Shown piece by piece: positions 29,239 through 43,614 of a DNA stretch of 64,000 nt. How positions within the stretch are numbered: the stretch's first letter is position 1; every line of letters starts with the position of its first letter. Source of the DNA: Geosiphon pyriformis. Taxonomy: Eukaryota; Glomeromycota; Glomeromycetes; Archaeosporales; Geosiphonaceae. Location: NCBI GenBank assembly GCA_016748015.1, contig JAAOMT010000665.1, positions 138,901 through 202,900 on the forward strand, in the 5' to 3' direction. The position numbers and the translations under genes were made by a program. The notes under the pieces are model-generated. The model had not been told where the DNA came from. It saw nothing but the letters and a program-made list of their open reading frames with translations, and made no database searches.

Positions 29239-30571
29239 TGTCTAATAGCAAAAAGCATGCTATCTCTTTAGCTTGCATTCCACAAAGTCGTGAGAATGCT
29301 ACACTTTATGATAAGCTTATGGTGCTTGATTGATATCATGCAAATGATAAAAACCAATCAAAAACTGCAAGGCACTTTAAGGAAAACGGTTTTCCATACA
29401 TGAAACAGCCTCTAGTTTCGGCTTGGGTCAAAAATGAACCAAATCTTCGTCCATGAGCAAATACAATGCGTGACTTGACTAGCAAGCGTATACGCACAGT
29501 ATGTAATCCTGACTTTGATAAAGCACTTGTTATTTTTGTTCGAGGCAGAATCACGTGGAATGATACTTAGTGGAGATGTAATTCGAGCTGCTGGCATAAA
29601 GTTCTATGATCAATTGAATATTCCAGAAAATGAGCGCCAAAAACTATCCAATGGCTGGCTTGAGAGCTTTAAAGACCATGTTGGATTGCATTCACTTCAC
29701 TTTCAAGGTGAGTATCATCAGCCAATGTTGAGCATATTGAAGATGAGTGAGTGCATGTAATGACACTTCTTGCTGATTGGAAGTTATGCAATATTTTCAA
29801 CATGGATGAAACTGCACTATTTGCTACAATACCACGTTATGGCACCAAACAATCAAAAATGCGACTGACACTTGCCTTTACAACCAATGGTGATGGAACT
29901 GAGTGTTTGCCACCACTTATTATAGGTCATGCTAAACGTCCACGCTGTTTTCAAAAGAAAACAGGAGAGCAACTTGGTTTCCAGTATTATTCAAACACTC
30001 GTGCTTAGATAACTGGTGATATTTTTTGACAATGGCTTGTTGATTGGGACTATCAGCTGCATAAAAAAAACCAAAACATATTGTTGTTAGTAGACAATTT
30101 TGCTGATCACAACTATAATACGAGATTTATTACAAATATTCATGCAGAATGGTTTGCATCTAACTTGACAGCACATATTCAGCCTATGGATGCTGGAATT
30201 ATTCATTGTTTTAAGGCACATTACTGTCACCATTTTTTTACCATGCATTGGATTTTTTTGATGATGGTGCCGATGATATTTATGCAATCAACCAACTTCA
30301 AGCAATGTGTCTAATTTATAGGGCATGGAAAAATGTTTCAAATGAAATAATTGCTTATTGCTGGCACAAAGTTGGCATTCTTCCAATCAATACAAATGAC
30401 AATTTTCAGAATGAAACTGCAAACTTGGAAATAATAGCTAATTATAATCAAAAGATAGTATTAGAAAAGATTAAGGATTGCTACAAAGAGTTCAATTGCA
30501 TACAGCCAAATCGTAGATACTTATCAATTGAAGAGTTGGTAAATTGCAAATTATATTATAACAAATCGTAA
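29239..30571 (+). pseudogene. Disrupted pogo/Tigger-type DDE transposase
   Basis: Reading across frames gives an N-terminal CENP-B-like DNA-binding region (KTARHFKENGF, VSAWVKNEPN), then the catalytic domain: NMDETALFATIPRYGTKQ (first Asp), LLLVDNFADHN (second Asp) and HIQPMDAGIIHCFKAHY (third Asp region). Stops occur soon after the start (near 29331), near 30006-30008 and around 30028, with frame changes near 29545 and 29750. It cannot make an intact enzyme. Family: DDE_1 transposases that use TA targets, in agreement with the element ends. Confidence 0.85.
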
Positions 30572-32117
30572 AACAAAGCATGATAGCTCTGATAAAGAAC
30601 AAGAGGTACAGAAAGTAATGAGTATTAAGGATGTACTAACTGCTATTACAAATCTTGAACAGTTTATAGAGCTTAAAAATAGCAAGGAATTTTATGATAC
30701 AGTTAGTAAGCTTGCTTATGTTAAATGTATACTTCATAAGAGAATGCAAAATAAACAAAAACAAATAACTTTTACAAGTTTCTTTAATATTGCATAAACT
30801 ATTTAAAGATTCTTATAAGAATATGCAAATAAAATTATTTTTTAATAATATTATATCTATTTTTATTATATGTATATTATATATACTTAAACCTAAGAAA
30901 ATCTATAATCTGTAATAATTTATAGCAATTTGTATTTACCAAAGGCATAAGTTATCTCAGATTTGACTGTACTAATTATTTTTTAATATTTAATATCTTG
31001 AATATTCTTTTGTATTATAAAATTTGTTTTTTAAAATATTTTAAAATAACTTTTAATAATTTGCTTTTAAATAAATGTAATAATATTTTGAATTAAAAAA
31101 CTTTTTATTGTTAAAAAAAATTGGATTCTAAAAAATTAATATTATATTAGTTTATTTTAGCTACAAATTTTATGTATGTTAATAATCTAATTAATACTAA
31201 ATTTATGTTAATTTATAAATATTATTATTATTATTATTATTTAACAAGTATAATTCAGTTATTATCTAGTAAACAGAATCAAGTAAGATAATTCCAACTA
31301 AATATAACTCATGTACTTACTATATGTGACTAGCTATTTAAGCCAATTTAAATAACACTATGCATTTATAAAAACTATTGGAACATTATTAACACCAAAG
31401 AAGAATACATAAAGTAAATGCTTACCAAAACTTACTGTTAAAAACTTAATGATACCAAACATATTTAACAACTTTGTGTTTAATTTAGTAGACAACATAA
31501 AAATCTTATTGTTAACTTTTACCAAACCAGCTTTTTTTAATTCTACCCTATACTTTACTTTGACACATTATATCTTACAGTAATAAGAATTAACTAAATA
31601 GTAAGAAAATTTTACCAGAATAAAAACAGTCTTTTTTTTATTGTCAAATATACATAAAGCTTTTTTGGTCTAATCTTTGAAAACAAAATCTTTGCAAAGA
31701 ATCATATATAACTCAATATTAAACAGACAGAGCAACAAAGACTACACAACTAAAGAAAACATAGGCACTTTTCTACCAGCCAATTGTAACCCTAATCCAA
31801 TATAATTCAAACCCAATTTTCTCCATCAATTTACATTTTTTAAGTATGTAAACAAATGGTTTAAAATCTTTACTTGTCTACAAAATAAGCACAAAACACT
31901 TAGATATAATTTGTCATACAATTTTTTATGCACAGTAACAGAAAGTCTCCCATAAACAGCTTTTATCATATAAGTTCTTAGAATGTTAATAAACATATCA
32001 GTAATTTCAACAAGCATGTGTGAATTAAAATGTCAAATTTCAGCTATACAAACTCAATTAATATTACAAACAAAAAATCTATCAATAATTTTAGAACTAG
32101 AACCCACTTTTTAATAA

Positions 32118-33006
32118 TATTACATATGATTATTTAGAAATATTAGTACAAATAACAAATTCATAACTTGGTGCTTAATAATTGATAATAGTTAGTAATA
32201 TCTGAAAAATTTTGTAATTTAAAGGTTTTGGTTGAGTTTTTTATATAATAGACAGAGATTCAATAATTGTTTTAGTATCTGTCCCAAAAAGTCTTTTCAT
32301 AAATTTTTTTCTCAGCATAGTAACTGGTTTTTTTAATAATGTTGTCTTTTTGGTAAACTATTCTCAATTCTATAAGTTCTCTATCTTTGTTTTATAGATT
32401 TTTTACCAGACTATTCTTGATATCAAAATATTTAGTGCTTAATTTCTTTAATCAGTTAGTAAAACAACAAAAAAAAATAAAAATAAAAATAAAAAATAAA
32501 ATAAAAAATTAGTATCCTGTTAATAGTTATAATTAAGAGTTATTAGTCTAGTATAATTAAGTATTAAATTTTATTAACATGAAGTGTTGATAGAATAAAA
32601 GTGATTAATATTTTTTAATTAAGTAATAATAATATGAATTCAGATAATAATTGATATTTTTATTGATATGTAATTTAATTTTGCTTTAAATTATAAAAAG
32701 CTATCTTTTAAAAAGAGAGATATTAGATAATTAATTGATTTTAAACTAAATTCTGTCTTTTTTGTTTCTAATATTCTTACTATATATACATAATTAATAT
32801 TATATGAAATTTTTTGAATTTTTTTAATTTTTCTAACCAGGAATTTTAAAATTCCTGAAATTTTGTAATTCTTTAAGAGAAATTCTAAAATTTCTGAAAT
32901 TCTGCAATTTTTTGAAAAAAATCCTGAAATTTTTCTTTTACTATACCTAATTTTAATTGGCTACTTTATCTTCTTATTAAGAATTCCTAAATTTCTATAA
33001 GTAACA
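32118..33006 (+). repeat. Solo LTR, family L (copy 1)
   Basis: Starts TATTACATATGATTATTT and ends CTATAAGTAACA, matching the degraded TGTTA...TAACA ends of four other copies here. It contains the shared block CAAATAACAAATTCATAACTTGG and the repeated AATTCTRAAATTYTG stretch near its 3' end. It interrupts the LINE between its RNase H and C-terminal regions. No clear target duplication remains. Confidence 0.7.
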
Positions 33007-36000
33007 ACATAATATATAAATCTATATATATTACAGATAAAATAATAAGTATTGTTAAAAACAGCTGTGTTCTTAATTATAATAAAACATTCATAAATTT
33101 TACTTAACAAAAACAAGAAGGAGTTTGCAGTTATACTTGTTATTTGATCTACTTTAATATTATCTAAAATACCCAAATAACTCTTAATTTTAATCTACTT
33201 AATTATAAGATTCTTGTTTTTTATTAAATTAGTAATATGTCTTTTTTTTATCCAACATTGATTACAAAAACCCAGTGTATTAAGTTTAATCTCAAACATA
33301 CATATATTAATAATAGTTTGGTTATCTAGATACAAAATCACTATACAAAAAAATAAGATATACTCTAAAAACAAAGCAATAGTCTGTAATTTGGTTATTG
33401 TAAATAACAAAAAACTATGCATTTTAATACCAATTCTTATATCTAATACTGAGAAATATGTTGCAGTCTCATAAACCACCTCCATAAAATCCAAATTTTT
33501 TAATAATTTATTAGTATATACTTTAATGGCTTTTGTCAAATCTTATATAAATGTTTACAGATATTAAAAAACTTATTAAATTCCAAAACATTCAATCTAT
33601 TTGATTTATTAATACAATTAAAATCAACCATCAAAAAAGCACTATTATAAAAAACTTTAAAACCAACTTAAACCAAAACAGCACAGAATTTTTAAGATCT
33701 AATCTTTTTTAATAACAAAATGTTTTTTAATCTATTACACTACTATATTTATCTAAGAGTCTGTTACTAAATACCATATTAAATTTTTTTAAAAAGCAAA
33801 CTAAATTATAATACAAAAACTTTTCCAAAATATATAACATCAAAAATTTTTTAAAATTGTAAAATACACTAGGCAGCTTGCCATCCAAAAATAAATTATT
33901 AACCAAAAAAATCTTTATTACTTTTGCCAAAAAATTGTTAACAAAATTAATATACAACTTAACAAAATATTACAATAAATTTGAAAAAATTTAGTCCAAA
34001 ACCTGCAAATTCAAATGTTTATAATCAAATAACTGTCTAAAAATGCCTAAAAAATTGGCAAAAAACATTATTGATGCTAATTTGGCCTTAGCTTGTATTT
34101 GCTCAAAAAATTTCAAGTCATATAAAGATAGATAATATAATATTTTACTAGAAAAGTTATGTGGTAAATTAGTCTTAGACTTAAGAATTTTTTTAACTAT
34201 AACATTCTACTTATAATACATATTTGATAAGACAAAACTAAGCTGAGATTTATAGCAAATTATGAACTGTAAAACAGCCAACACCAGATAAGAGAATTGT
34301 TTATCTGTAATAGTTTTTTTAAGTATTACATTAACAAAAAACTAAACATTAAAATAAGCCTTAACTAAATTTGGCTTAAACAATCTTTTAGTTAACAAAA
34401 AGATATTCAAATATCTGTGTATTTTACCTTTTTTGGCAATAAAAATCAGCAAATTACTAATTTTCAAAGAAGCAATTTTAATGCTTTGGTTAATAAAAAT
34501 AGCTATTATTTTTTTATTGTTAATTAAAATATTATTAACCATAAAAAATTTACTAGCTATGTTTAAAACATACTATGTAGAAGCTTAATTATTTTCAACC
34601 CAAATTGTGTTATCAACAAATGTATTTGTAGCAAAAAAGAAAGACATCCTATTATTGTTTTCAATTTTGTCTGTTTTGATTACAAACTTAGTATTAATTC
34701 AATATTTATACAAATGTTTATGTCTCTTAATCTTACACAAAAGTAGATCATAAAAAATTCTCCAAAGAAAAGATAAAAAAATCTTTTTTTGATTCAACTT
34801 ATCTTGCATCTTATAGCCATTCAAAAGTCTAAAATTAATTATTATCTTATTAATCTTATCTTTATGTATGCTGCTAAAAAATTTGATAAACTAATTACAC
34901 ATCTTGATTTATTGCAAACTAGCTTTTAAATAATATTATCTAATTAGATTATATATTTTGTGCATATTCTACAAAACCAACCAAAGTTTTTTATTTTTTT
35001 CTAAAACATTCTTAACTATAAATCCAATAACAAACACAAAAGACTGAGTTAAAATACTTTTTAATACTAAAAAATTATTACTATATAGAATATCAAACTT
35101 GCTATATATAACTAAAATATAATCAAAAAAAATTTTGGAAAGAATTTTTCTGGCTGTTTTAATTAAAACAATAAGTTGGATGTTTGTTAGAATTCTATTC
35201 TAATTATATGATTTAAAAATTATTGAAACCCAAACTCTTTTTTATAAAACAAAAACATTACTAAAAGACAAATATGCATTCAGTAATTTCAAAAAAAACT
35301 TTATCATATTATTACTATTATGTTTCCAAAGTTTATTGGAGATGTCAAACAATCTGACAGTTTTATTATTAGACAGATCACTAATCACCAAGAGTAATTT
35401 TTCTATATTAATTTTTTTTATTATTCTGGAAAAAGTATTATTATTTATATAGTCTAATAACAGATATTAGTAAATTTAAAGATCAGATATTACTAAAAAC
35501 ACAGTCTGCTTTTTTGTCTAACTTTTTATAATCTTGTCAATATTAAGTTTTATTTCTTTTGGTTTCAAAACTAATTCATCTTTTACTATTAAGTAATTCA
35601 AAACTACTTTATAAAAAGACCAGTCCAGAATATTTTTTATTATGTCTTCTTTATTTGAACAAAAATTTTTCATGTGCTTTTTAATTATCTTCTTAATAGA
35701 TGTTTTTTTAGCCAGCTTTGACTTATATAATTTGGATTTTCTGTATTTCTTGTAAACAATTAACAAATATTTAAAAATATCTACTAATTTCAAATTATTC
35801 TGAACCATATTTATGACTTTGAAAGTCTTACTATTATTTAAAGTTGACTATTTTTTAGCAAAATAGTTGAATTCAAACATATTATTAGAGCTTAACTTCT
35901 TAACAATTTTAGCAATTAGCAATTTCAATCCAAAAAACTTAAAAAAATGTTTGTTTTTCAAACACTAAAATTCATTGAAATAATGTTTAGAGAATATTTT

Positions 36001-37215
36001 ATTAATAGATCTTATTATTATTTTACTCAGCAACTTTTACTTAATATCCAAATTTTTATAAGTTTTTGCTCTCAAAAACTTATCTGTTATTAATACATAT
36101 TTAGCAAAAAAACATTTTTTAAATTGTATTCATTTTGTACTATCTACATTTTTGATTTTAAACTTCTAGTAATCTTTGTTAGCTTGCTTGTATAGGCTAT
36201 TTAAATAAACATCTAATAAATTATTTAAACCAACTATTACTGAAACTGCTTTGTGATTAGTATTAAAAAAGTCAAATACTGATTTGATTTCATAATCAAT
36301 AACTGCAAAAAACAAGTCTTTATTTACAAAAATGTAATCAATAATCTTTTTAACACCTTTTAAATTCTTTTAAGTAAAGGCTTTAATTAACAAATGCCAA
36401 TTAAATAAGTTAACCAAATCCAAATTCAAACAGAACTTAAAACTTGCACTTTTTTGAATCTATTTTTATTGAAGTCATTACTTATGATCATAAAATTGTT
36501 AGAATTGATTGCTTTGGCAATAAAAAAGTTGATTTTTAAAGTCTAATTGAATCTAGCTTTAGCAAAAACACCAGTATACAAACCCAAAACCATATCTAAA
36601 AGATTGTTTTTAAAAAAAAGCTGTATTGAGATAACACAATATTATAGATAATTATTTGAGGTGTTAGAACAAATAACAAATTTATAACTTGGTACTCAAT
36701 AGCTGAAAATGTTAGTAATTTCTGAAGGTTTTGAAGTCTAAAGATTTTAATTAAGTTTTTTATATAATAAACAGAAATTAAATTAATGATTTTTTTTATG
36801 AATCTCTTTTTTTAACATGATGGCCAGTTTATTCTAGCAGTTATGTCCTTCTAATAAGCTATTTTTAAATTTTTTACCCTTTTTCTAGGTTTTTTACCAG
36901 GCTATCTTTGATGTCAATTACTTAGTACTTAATTCTTTTAATCAATTAGTAAACAACAAAGAAATAAAACAAAAGAAAATAATAAAATAATAAAAAATAA
37001 TAATAAAAAATAAAAATAAAAATAAGAAATTAGTATTCTATTAATAGCTATAATCAAAAATTATTGGTCTAGTATAGTTAAATATTGAATTTTATCAATA
37101 TTTTATGTTGATAATAAGGAAAATAATTAATATTTTTAATTAAATAATAATAATATAGATAAAATAATAATAGATAATTTTATTAATATTAATATAATTT
37201 CATTTCAAGTTATAG

Positions 37216-37940
37216 TGTTATGGTTGAGACCTATACTTCTTATTAATTATCACATGTATTAGTTACTGATATCATATAATTAGCCACACTATTTTTAGAA
37301 AGTAATTATTGACCTGACTGTTGACTTGACCATTGACCTGATTATTGACCTGATCAATAATCTGATTATTGACCTGATTATTGACCTAATCATTGACCTA
37401 ATTATTGACTACTTTTGACAGCTATATAAGCAATGAATCTCTTAGCTGTAAAAAAGTATGTAATAACAAGCATCTGAATAATCAAGAATAAATAAAATAA
37501 CAACTTTCATCTCAATCCTTCTCTTATCACTAATTTTCCTTTCCCTACCTTCAAGTATCTGAACATCTTAAAGATAAAAGATTACTTGTTGGCCTTTTCC
37601 TAACATATATAATTGTAGCATTTGAAGATTATTTGAATAAACGTGACTGAAAAGCACAAATTGATACCTAATATTGAATTCTAAGAGTGCTAACATGAGA
37701 CATAGAATTATACCAGTAGTGATCAATTGTTGACAGTACGGACTATCCCTCTATCTTCAGATTCTCCAGTTACTTTTGAAAAGAATAGTGACTGAGATAT
37801 TTTATGAGAGTGATCTTACACATTGAATCCATACTCATTCAATTTGCTCTTTAAAGTTGAATTCTCTTTTGATTATTTCCATCACCCTACAATCCTGTTC
37901 TCCCTTGCTATCCATTAGCTTGTTACTCCAACCCATAACA
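37216..37940 (+). repeat. 5' LTR of the Gypsy element
   Basis: 725 bp. Contains a run of degenerate 12-mers of the type ATTATTGACCTG (about 37305-37415) immediately before a TATATAAG box at about 37423, a probable enhancer and promoter arrangement. Same length as the 3' LTR, without indels. Confidence 0.95.
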
Positions 37941-37992
37941 TAAAAGTGGTGCTCTCTGTGAGGTTGTCAAAATTCACTTATTTTTTCATTGT

Positions 37993-39480
37993 ATGGATGA
38001 TTATTCATACTTGCCACAGCAATCAGAAGGACACTTTGCAGCATACAACAACAACAACCTAGAGTTTATTGAACTCAATCCTCTGCCCTCCTGTTTAATC
38101 TGTTTCCCTGTTGAAGAACAATTCAGTAGACAATTCCAAGACTTTTGGAACTGGTTTCTGAATGAACATTCAGCTGAAACCTACACAGCTTATACCATCT
38201 ATTACTTTGATCAAGCTTATTTTGAAGACAATTTTGAAGAAAGAAATACCAGTATTAATCAGCTCTTATACTCCACAACCTTTGAACAACAGCCCCCTGA
38301 TTTCGAATATCTGAATCACCAAATCTATATTTGGATTACTGCTCACCAACTAGCTGAAAACTCCTTTAAAACAGAAGAAAAAAATTACCAAACTGCCTCT
38401 ATTTTTGATATTTTTTCAAGTGAATCAGAGCACTTCACACAAACAGTAACTCCTGAACCAATGGCCCAAGATCCAATGCAAGCAAACATCCTGGCTGCCC
38501 TCCAAGGTATACAAACTGCCTTGGGGTGAAGAAACAACACTCTATTACCATTATTTAGAGGTGATGCACAAGATCCAATTGAATGGTTGGATGACTTTGA
38601 GAGAGCTGCTACAGCTAACCAATACAATGATGAGTACAAGTTTCAAATTGTTAGTGGCTACCTTCAAGGCTCCCCTGCCACCTGGTTCTTACAGAAAACT
38701 GATGCCAATGTCCATCAAAGAATCATTAGATGGATGCCAGTAAATGCTGGAGAAAACAACACCTCTTTCACAACCCAGTTTGAAAACAAGTTCAGAATCC
38801 CAATCTTGATATCCAAGTGGTGCATAGAATTGGAAAGAAGAACTCAAGGTCCAGAAAAAGTAGTAACTGAATATGCTAAAGCAATCAGAAAGTTAATCAA
38901 ATGAGTGGACTTTAGAAGAAACTGAACAAAAGAACAAAAGATTCATTCCTTTACAAAAAGATTGAGAACCAACTTATCCTATACTCTTTGGCCTCTCTTG
39001 GCTCCAAAAGATAATCCTACAATGGACATGGCCATTGAACTTGCCCAAAGAATTGAAGACAACTAAAGAATGCACTTGGAATTCACACTTCCAGTTTTCG
39101 CTCCTGCTCCTGTTATGGCTTCTGCTCCTCAAATGGCTGCTACTTTTTTTGCTGCCCAAACTTAAAATCCAAATGAACAGTTGATAGATAGACTTACAGC
39201 AAATCTTGCTTGGCTATTAGAACCATTAGCCCAAGCAGTCAAAAATAACCAGCAACCCCAAAGACCCAGATTTGAGCCATGCTTTAATCAGTCTTAGCAA
39301 CCACCTTATCAAAGACAACAAAATCATGGCCCACCTGTGTGCTATCACTGTGAATTAACTGGACATTTTTCAAGAGATTGCAACAATCTTCCCTTACCCC
39401 CTCCAGCTCCCAGAAACAATGATAACCAAAACAACAGAACTATTAACAACAATGCTCCCAATTAAAGACCTAATCATGCC
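37993..39480 (+). pseudogene. Gypsy gag (disrupted)
   Basis: Starts MDDYSYLPQQSEG at 37993. After a TGA at 38527 the same product continues with FRGDAQDPIEWLDDFERAA and WFLQKTDANVH, a capsid-like region of retrotransposon gag, and ends with a CCHC zinc knuckle CYHCELTGHFSRDC (39340-39381). Stops at 38527, 38902, about 38921, 39064, 39163, 39296 and 39463 interrupt it. Confidence 0.8.
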
Positions 39481-39872
39481 AATATCAATTTCTTTGGAGA
39501 GGATCCCCTAGTTGAAGCCACTGTTTATCAGCCTTTAAACTGGTAGGTGCACCTCCAAAGGGTGAGAGTGCAAGCCAACCAGAAGAAAACTCCTTTTATG
39601 TCTTTAACTTAACTTATGATGACTATGACATAGATGAACTAGCAATTAACACCACAGAATCAACAAGGAAAAAGAAGAAAGCCAAGGTTGATTTTGTTTT
39701 AGATCCAAACAAATCATCCACATCAACTGTTGATAATAATGAGCCACCAAAAGCTAAAGTTTTTAACAATTCTCCAAAGCTAAAACCCTCAGAAATAGTA
39801 CAAAAATCTGGACCTTATTCTATTATTAAAAATTTCATAGAAACTCTAATACATATTACCTTTGGCCAGCTA

Positions 39873-42800
39873 ATGATCCATCCACAGTTTAGAAAAGATT
39901 TTCACAAATCTTTAATCCCCAAGAAGAAAATACCAAAAACCAACAAACACTCTTGTCAAGCTGGACTTGCTGACAACAGCAATGTTACCCCTTTAATTTG
40001 CAAAGCCCAAGTGGCTGGTTATTTCATCGATTTGATCCTAGACAGTAGATTATTTGTGAGTGTCATTGCCAAACATTTCTTAGAAGCAATTGGCAGAAAA
40101 ATTGACAAATCTTCCACCAGACCTATGACCAATGTACATAGCAATAAAAAGAAAGGTCTTGATATTGCCAAAGCTATTCCTGTCCACATCAATGACATCA
40201 GCATTGAAACTGACATAAAGATTTCTGAAACAAAGGAATACACCATCATTGTTGGCAATAAGTGGCTCAAGAAAGCAAAAGCCTTACTCGACTATAAACT
40301 GTATGAATTAACCATCAGATGTAATGAGAAGCCCATAGTGGTTAAATGCCGCCATTGGACAACTCTCCCAGCAAACAAACAGGAACAAGAAAAAGAACAA
40401 TCAGACAAATCAGATGATGAAGAGAGTGATGAAGAAAAAGAACAAAAGGAACAAAAAGAAACCACTGAACTTACATACACTATCTTTATCAGCAATGACA
40501 AGCCACTAGACAATGTCAAAGCTGACAAAGAAGGAATCATTGTAAATGATAAGCTAATCTGCTGGCCCTACTATAATATCCTTAGAAGAATCTTTGACCA
40601 AAAACCTGGCAAGAAAGCCAAGTACTGTTATTAGTGGCATGGTTTTTGTGCCCAGTGCTAATGCAACCAACCCTTGTATTCTCCAAGTAATGAATGCAAA
40701 TCATGCTTGATCTATTACAAAGATTGGGAACAAATCAGTTTAATACCAAGAGAAGAATTGAAAAAAGTCCAAAAGTCCTTTGAAAATGAACCACCTGAGA
40801 TCCAATTACTAGTTGTAGAACAAAGAGAACCCTCTTCAGAAGAAAGAAAAATAGACATTGAAAATCTGCTGGCTAGAAACAGCCTAGTTATCTTAAAAGA
40901 AAGTGACATCTCTAGACGAACTCATGTGATACAACACACCATCACCATCAAAGAAACTTGCCCCATCTATCTAAAGCCATATCAATCCAATTGCCACAAT
41001 AATGAGTTCATCAAGAAAGAAATAAAATAAATGAAAGATCTTGGATTCATACAAGAAACCAAGAGTGAATAGGCTTTCCCAGTTGTAGTAGTATCCAAGA
41101 AAGGTGGAATCCTGCACTTCTGTGTCAATTATTATCAATTAAATGCCATCACTGAAAGAGGCATATACCCACTTCCCAAAATTGATGCAATGCTAGATCA
41201 ATTCAAGAGTGCTGCTTTCTTCTCAGCTATTGATCTAACTGCTGGATTTTGACAAGTAGAGATGGATCCAGAAAGTTGGAAAAAAACCACTTTCATAACC
41301 AAGTATGGCAGCTATGAATTCACAGTCATGCTTTTTGGTCTCACCAATGCTTCTCCTATCTTTCAATGCTTAATGGACAAAGTATTTGAATCAGTGAAAA
41401 AAAATTTTGTTCTGGTTTATTTGGATGACATAATGGTGTACTCAAAAACTTGGAATGAACATCTTAAACATTTGCAAAAGGTTTTTGACTTTCTTAGAAA
41501 TGCTGTCCTTAAGATAAACCCAATCAAATCTTTCTTTGGATGGCAATCAACCCAATTTTTTGGCCATCTTATTACAAAAAATAGAATCTTTCCTGATCCA
41601 GCCAAGGTTGAAAAAATCCAAAACATTAAACAACCAATGAATGTTCATGAACTGTGCTCTTTTCTTGGTTTGGCTTTTTATTATCGGAAATTTGTCAAGG
41701 ATTTTTCCAAAATTGCCTTTCCACTCAATCAGCTACTTAAAAAAAATATCAATTACCACTGGAGTACACATCAACAGAAAGCATTTGAAACCCTCAAAGA
41801 AAAATTGGTTACAGAACCTATTCTCAAGCAACCTAATCTGGATCAATCTTTTATTCTTTATACTAATGCATCTGGTTATGGACTTGGTGCTGTCCTGTCA
41901 CAAAAAGATGAAAATGACAGGGAACATGCAATAGCATATGCCAGTAGAACCCTTACACCAGCAGAACAGAACTATTCAGTTACTGAACAGGAATGCTTAG
42001 TAGTAGTCTGGGCTACCAGTTACTGGAATAAGTATCTCCTAGGGGTAAAGTTTTTGGTAGTAACAAATTACCAAGCTTTGGTTTAGTTATACAACAAAAA
42101 GAAGCTGGAACATAAAAGAATAACTCACTGGATACTCCACTTGGACGAATTCGACTATGACATTCAACATCGCAAAGAAACATATCATCAAAACACTGAC
42201 ATTCTCTCTAGACTTACCATCCAGTGACAGTACAACTACCTCAAACCAAACCAACCTAATTATTAGTAATTCTCTCACAACCAAACACGATAATAAACTT
42301 GGACAACTACTATGCCTTAATGAAATTTTTGGGTAAAAAACAATACCCACCAGAATACAATCAACAGCAAGGAGAACATTTGTGCAAACAATCAAATTTC
42401 TATTTGATCTGTCAGAACCAACTATACAAAAAAAACAGAAAAGATCCTAACCACCCCCAAAGAGTCATAAGATTTGAAGAAAGAGAAATTGTGATCTATA
42501 ACATGTACACTGATCCATTAGCTGGACATTTTGGAAAAACTAAAACAATTCAGAAAACTCTAGCTTGCTATTATTAGTCTACCTTGGGAAAAGACATTGC
42601 TGAGTACATTAAAACCTGTGATACCTGCCAAAGAAAAGAAAAACCCAATAGAAAAGATGATATCCATTCAATCTCTGTTGGCCAACTATTTGACAGGATT
42701 GGTATAGATGTTGTTGGATCTTTAACAATAACTCCTGATGGCAATAGATACATTATCACAGCTACCAACTATCTTACAAAGTAAGTAGAAGCAAGAGCCA

Positions 42801-43606
42801 CTTCAGACCAAACAGCAGTCTCAATAGCCAATTTCATTTATGAAAATATCATCTGCTATTATGGCTGCCCCAGAAAACTTTTATCTAATAAAGGAAAAGC
42901 TTTTCTCAGTACACTAGTTGAAGAACTTTGTAGAAAAATGGGAATACATCACAAATTTTTCTCTTCTTATCACCCCCAAACAAATGGCCTAGTAGAACAT
43001 TTTAATAGAATACTATGTAAAACTCTAACCAAAACAAGTGAAAAAACAAACTTATGGGACAAAGTACTGCCTTCAGCTTTGTTTGCTTATAAAACTGTAA
43101 ATCATAACATAACAAGTTATAAACCTTTTTATCTGCTCTATAGATACATGGCAACACTACCAATAGAAACTAACATTGAGACAATATCCTTTGAAGAGAT
43201 CACAATAGCAAATTACAAAAACATTTTGCAAAGAAGACTTGGTACCATTCTTAACTCATTGATAAAAGCACGAATAGTTGCTTTTGAAAAAATAAAACAG
43301 TTTCAAAAAAAGCTTAAAAAGAAGAAAACCTATAAAACACTTTCTTTAAGTGTTGGTAACTTGGTATTAGAATATTGTTCAGACAGAGACAATGTTTATG
43401 GTGATAAATTCTTTAGCCAGTGGAAAAGACTCTTTATAATCAACAAAGTTTTGAACAATGGTTCTTATATTCTTCAAGATCAATTTAGAACAATCTTTAA
43501 TGATCGATCTGTTCATGGTATGCAACTCAAGAAATATTACAAACGACTTGATTGGTTGCTTGTTGTGGTAATACTGACTCAAATGATCAACAAAAATCAA
43601 GTATAA
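39873..43606 (+). pseudogene. Gypsy pol: protease, RT, RNase H, integrase (disrupted)
   Basis: Protease region at about 40010-40350, where the expected DSG active site reads DSR. RT at about 41080-41500 with PLPKIDAMLDQ, FGLTNASPIFQ and the intact YLDD box. RNase H at 41840-42060 (LYTNASGYGLGAVLSQ, where the first catalytic Asp is Asn). Integrase at 42460-43500 with CDTCQRKEKP and SSYHPQTNGLVEHFNR. Stops at 40632, 41028, 41068, 41250, 42084, 42574 and 42783 split it. It is not functional. Confidence 0.9.
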
Positions 43607-43614
43607 ATAAACAC

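Larger units (their letters stand above)
28326..30969 (+). mobile_element. Pogo/Tigger-like DNA transposon, copy 1
   Basis: Both ends carry an inverted repeat: CAGTCAAACCTGAGATAACC at 28326 and its near-complement ending at 30969. TA dinucleotides flank it at 28324-28325 and 30970-30971, the target duplication of Tc1/mariner-pogo elements. It is 2,644 bp. The left subterminal part has repeated GAGATAACCCAT and its complement (28336-28430), followed by a 57-bp tandem array and then a broken DDE transposase on the plus strand. It sits at the border between the gene-rich and repeat-rich halves. Confidence 0.85.
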
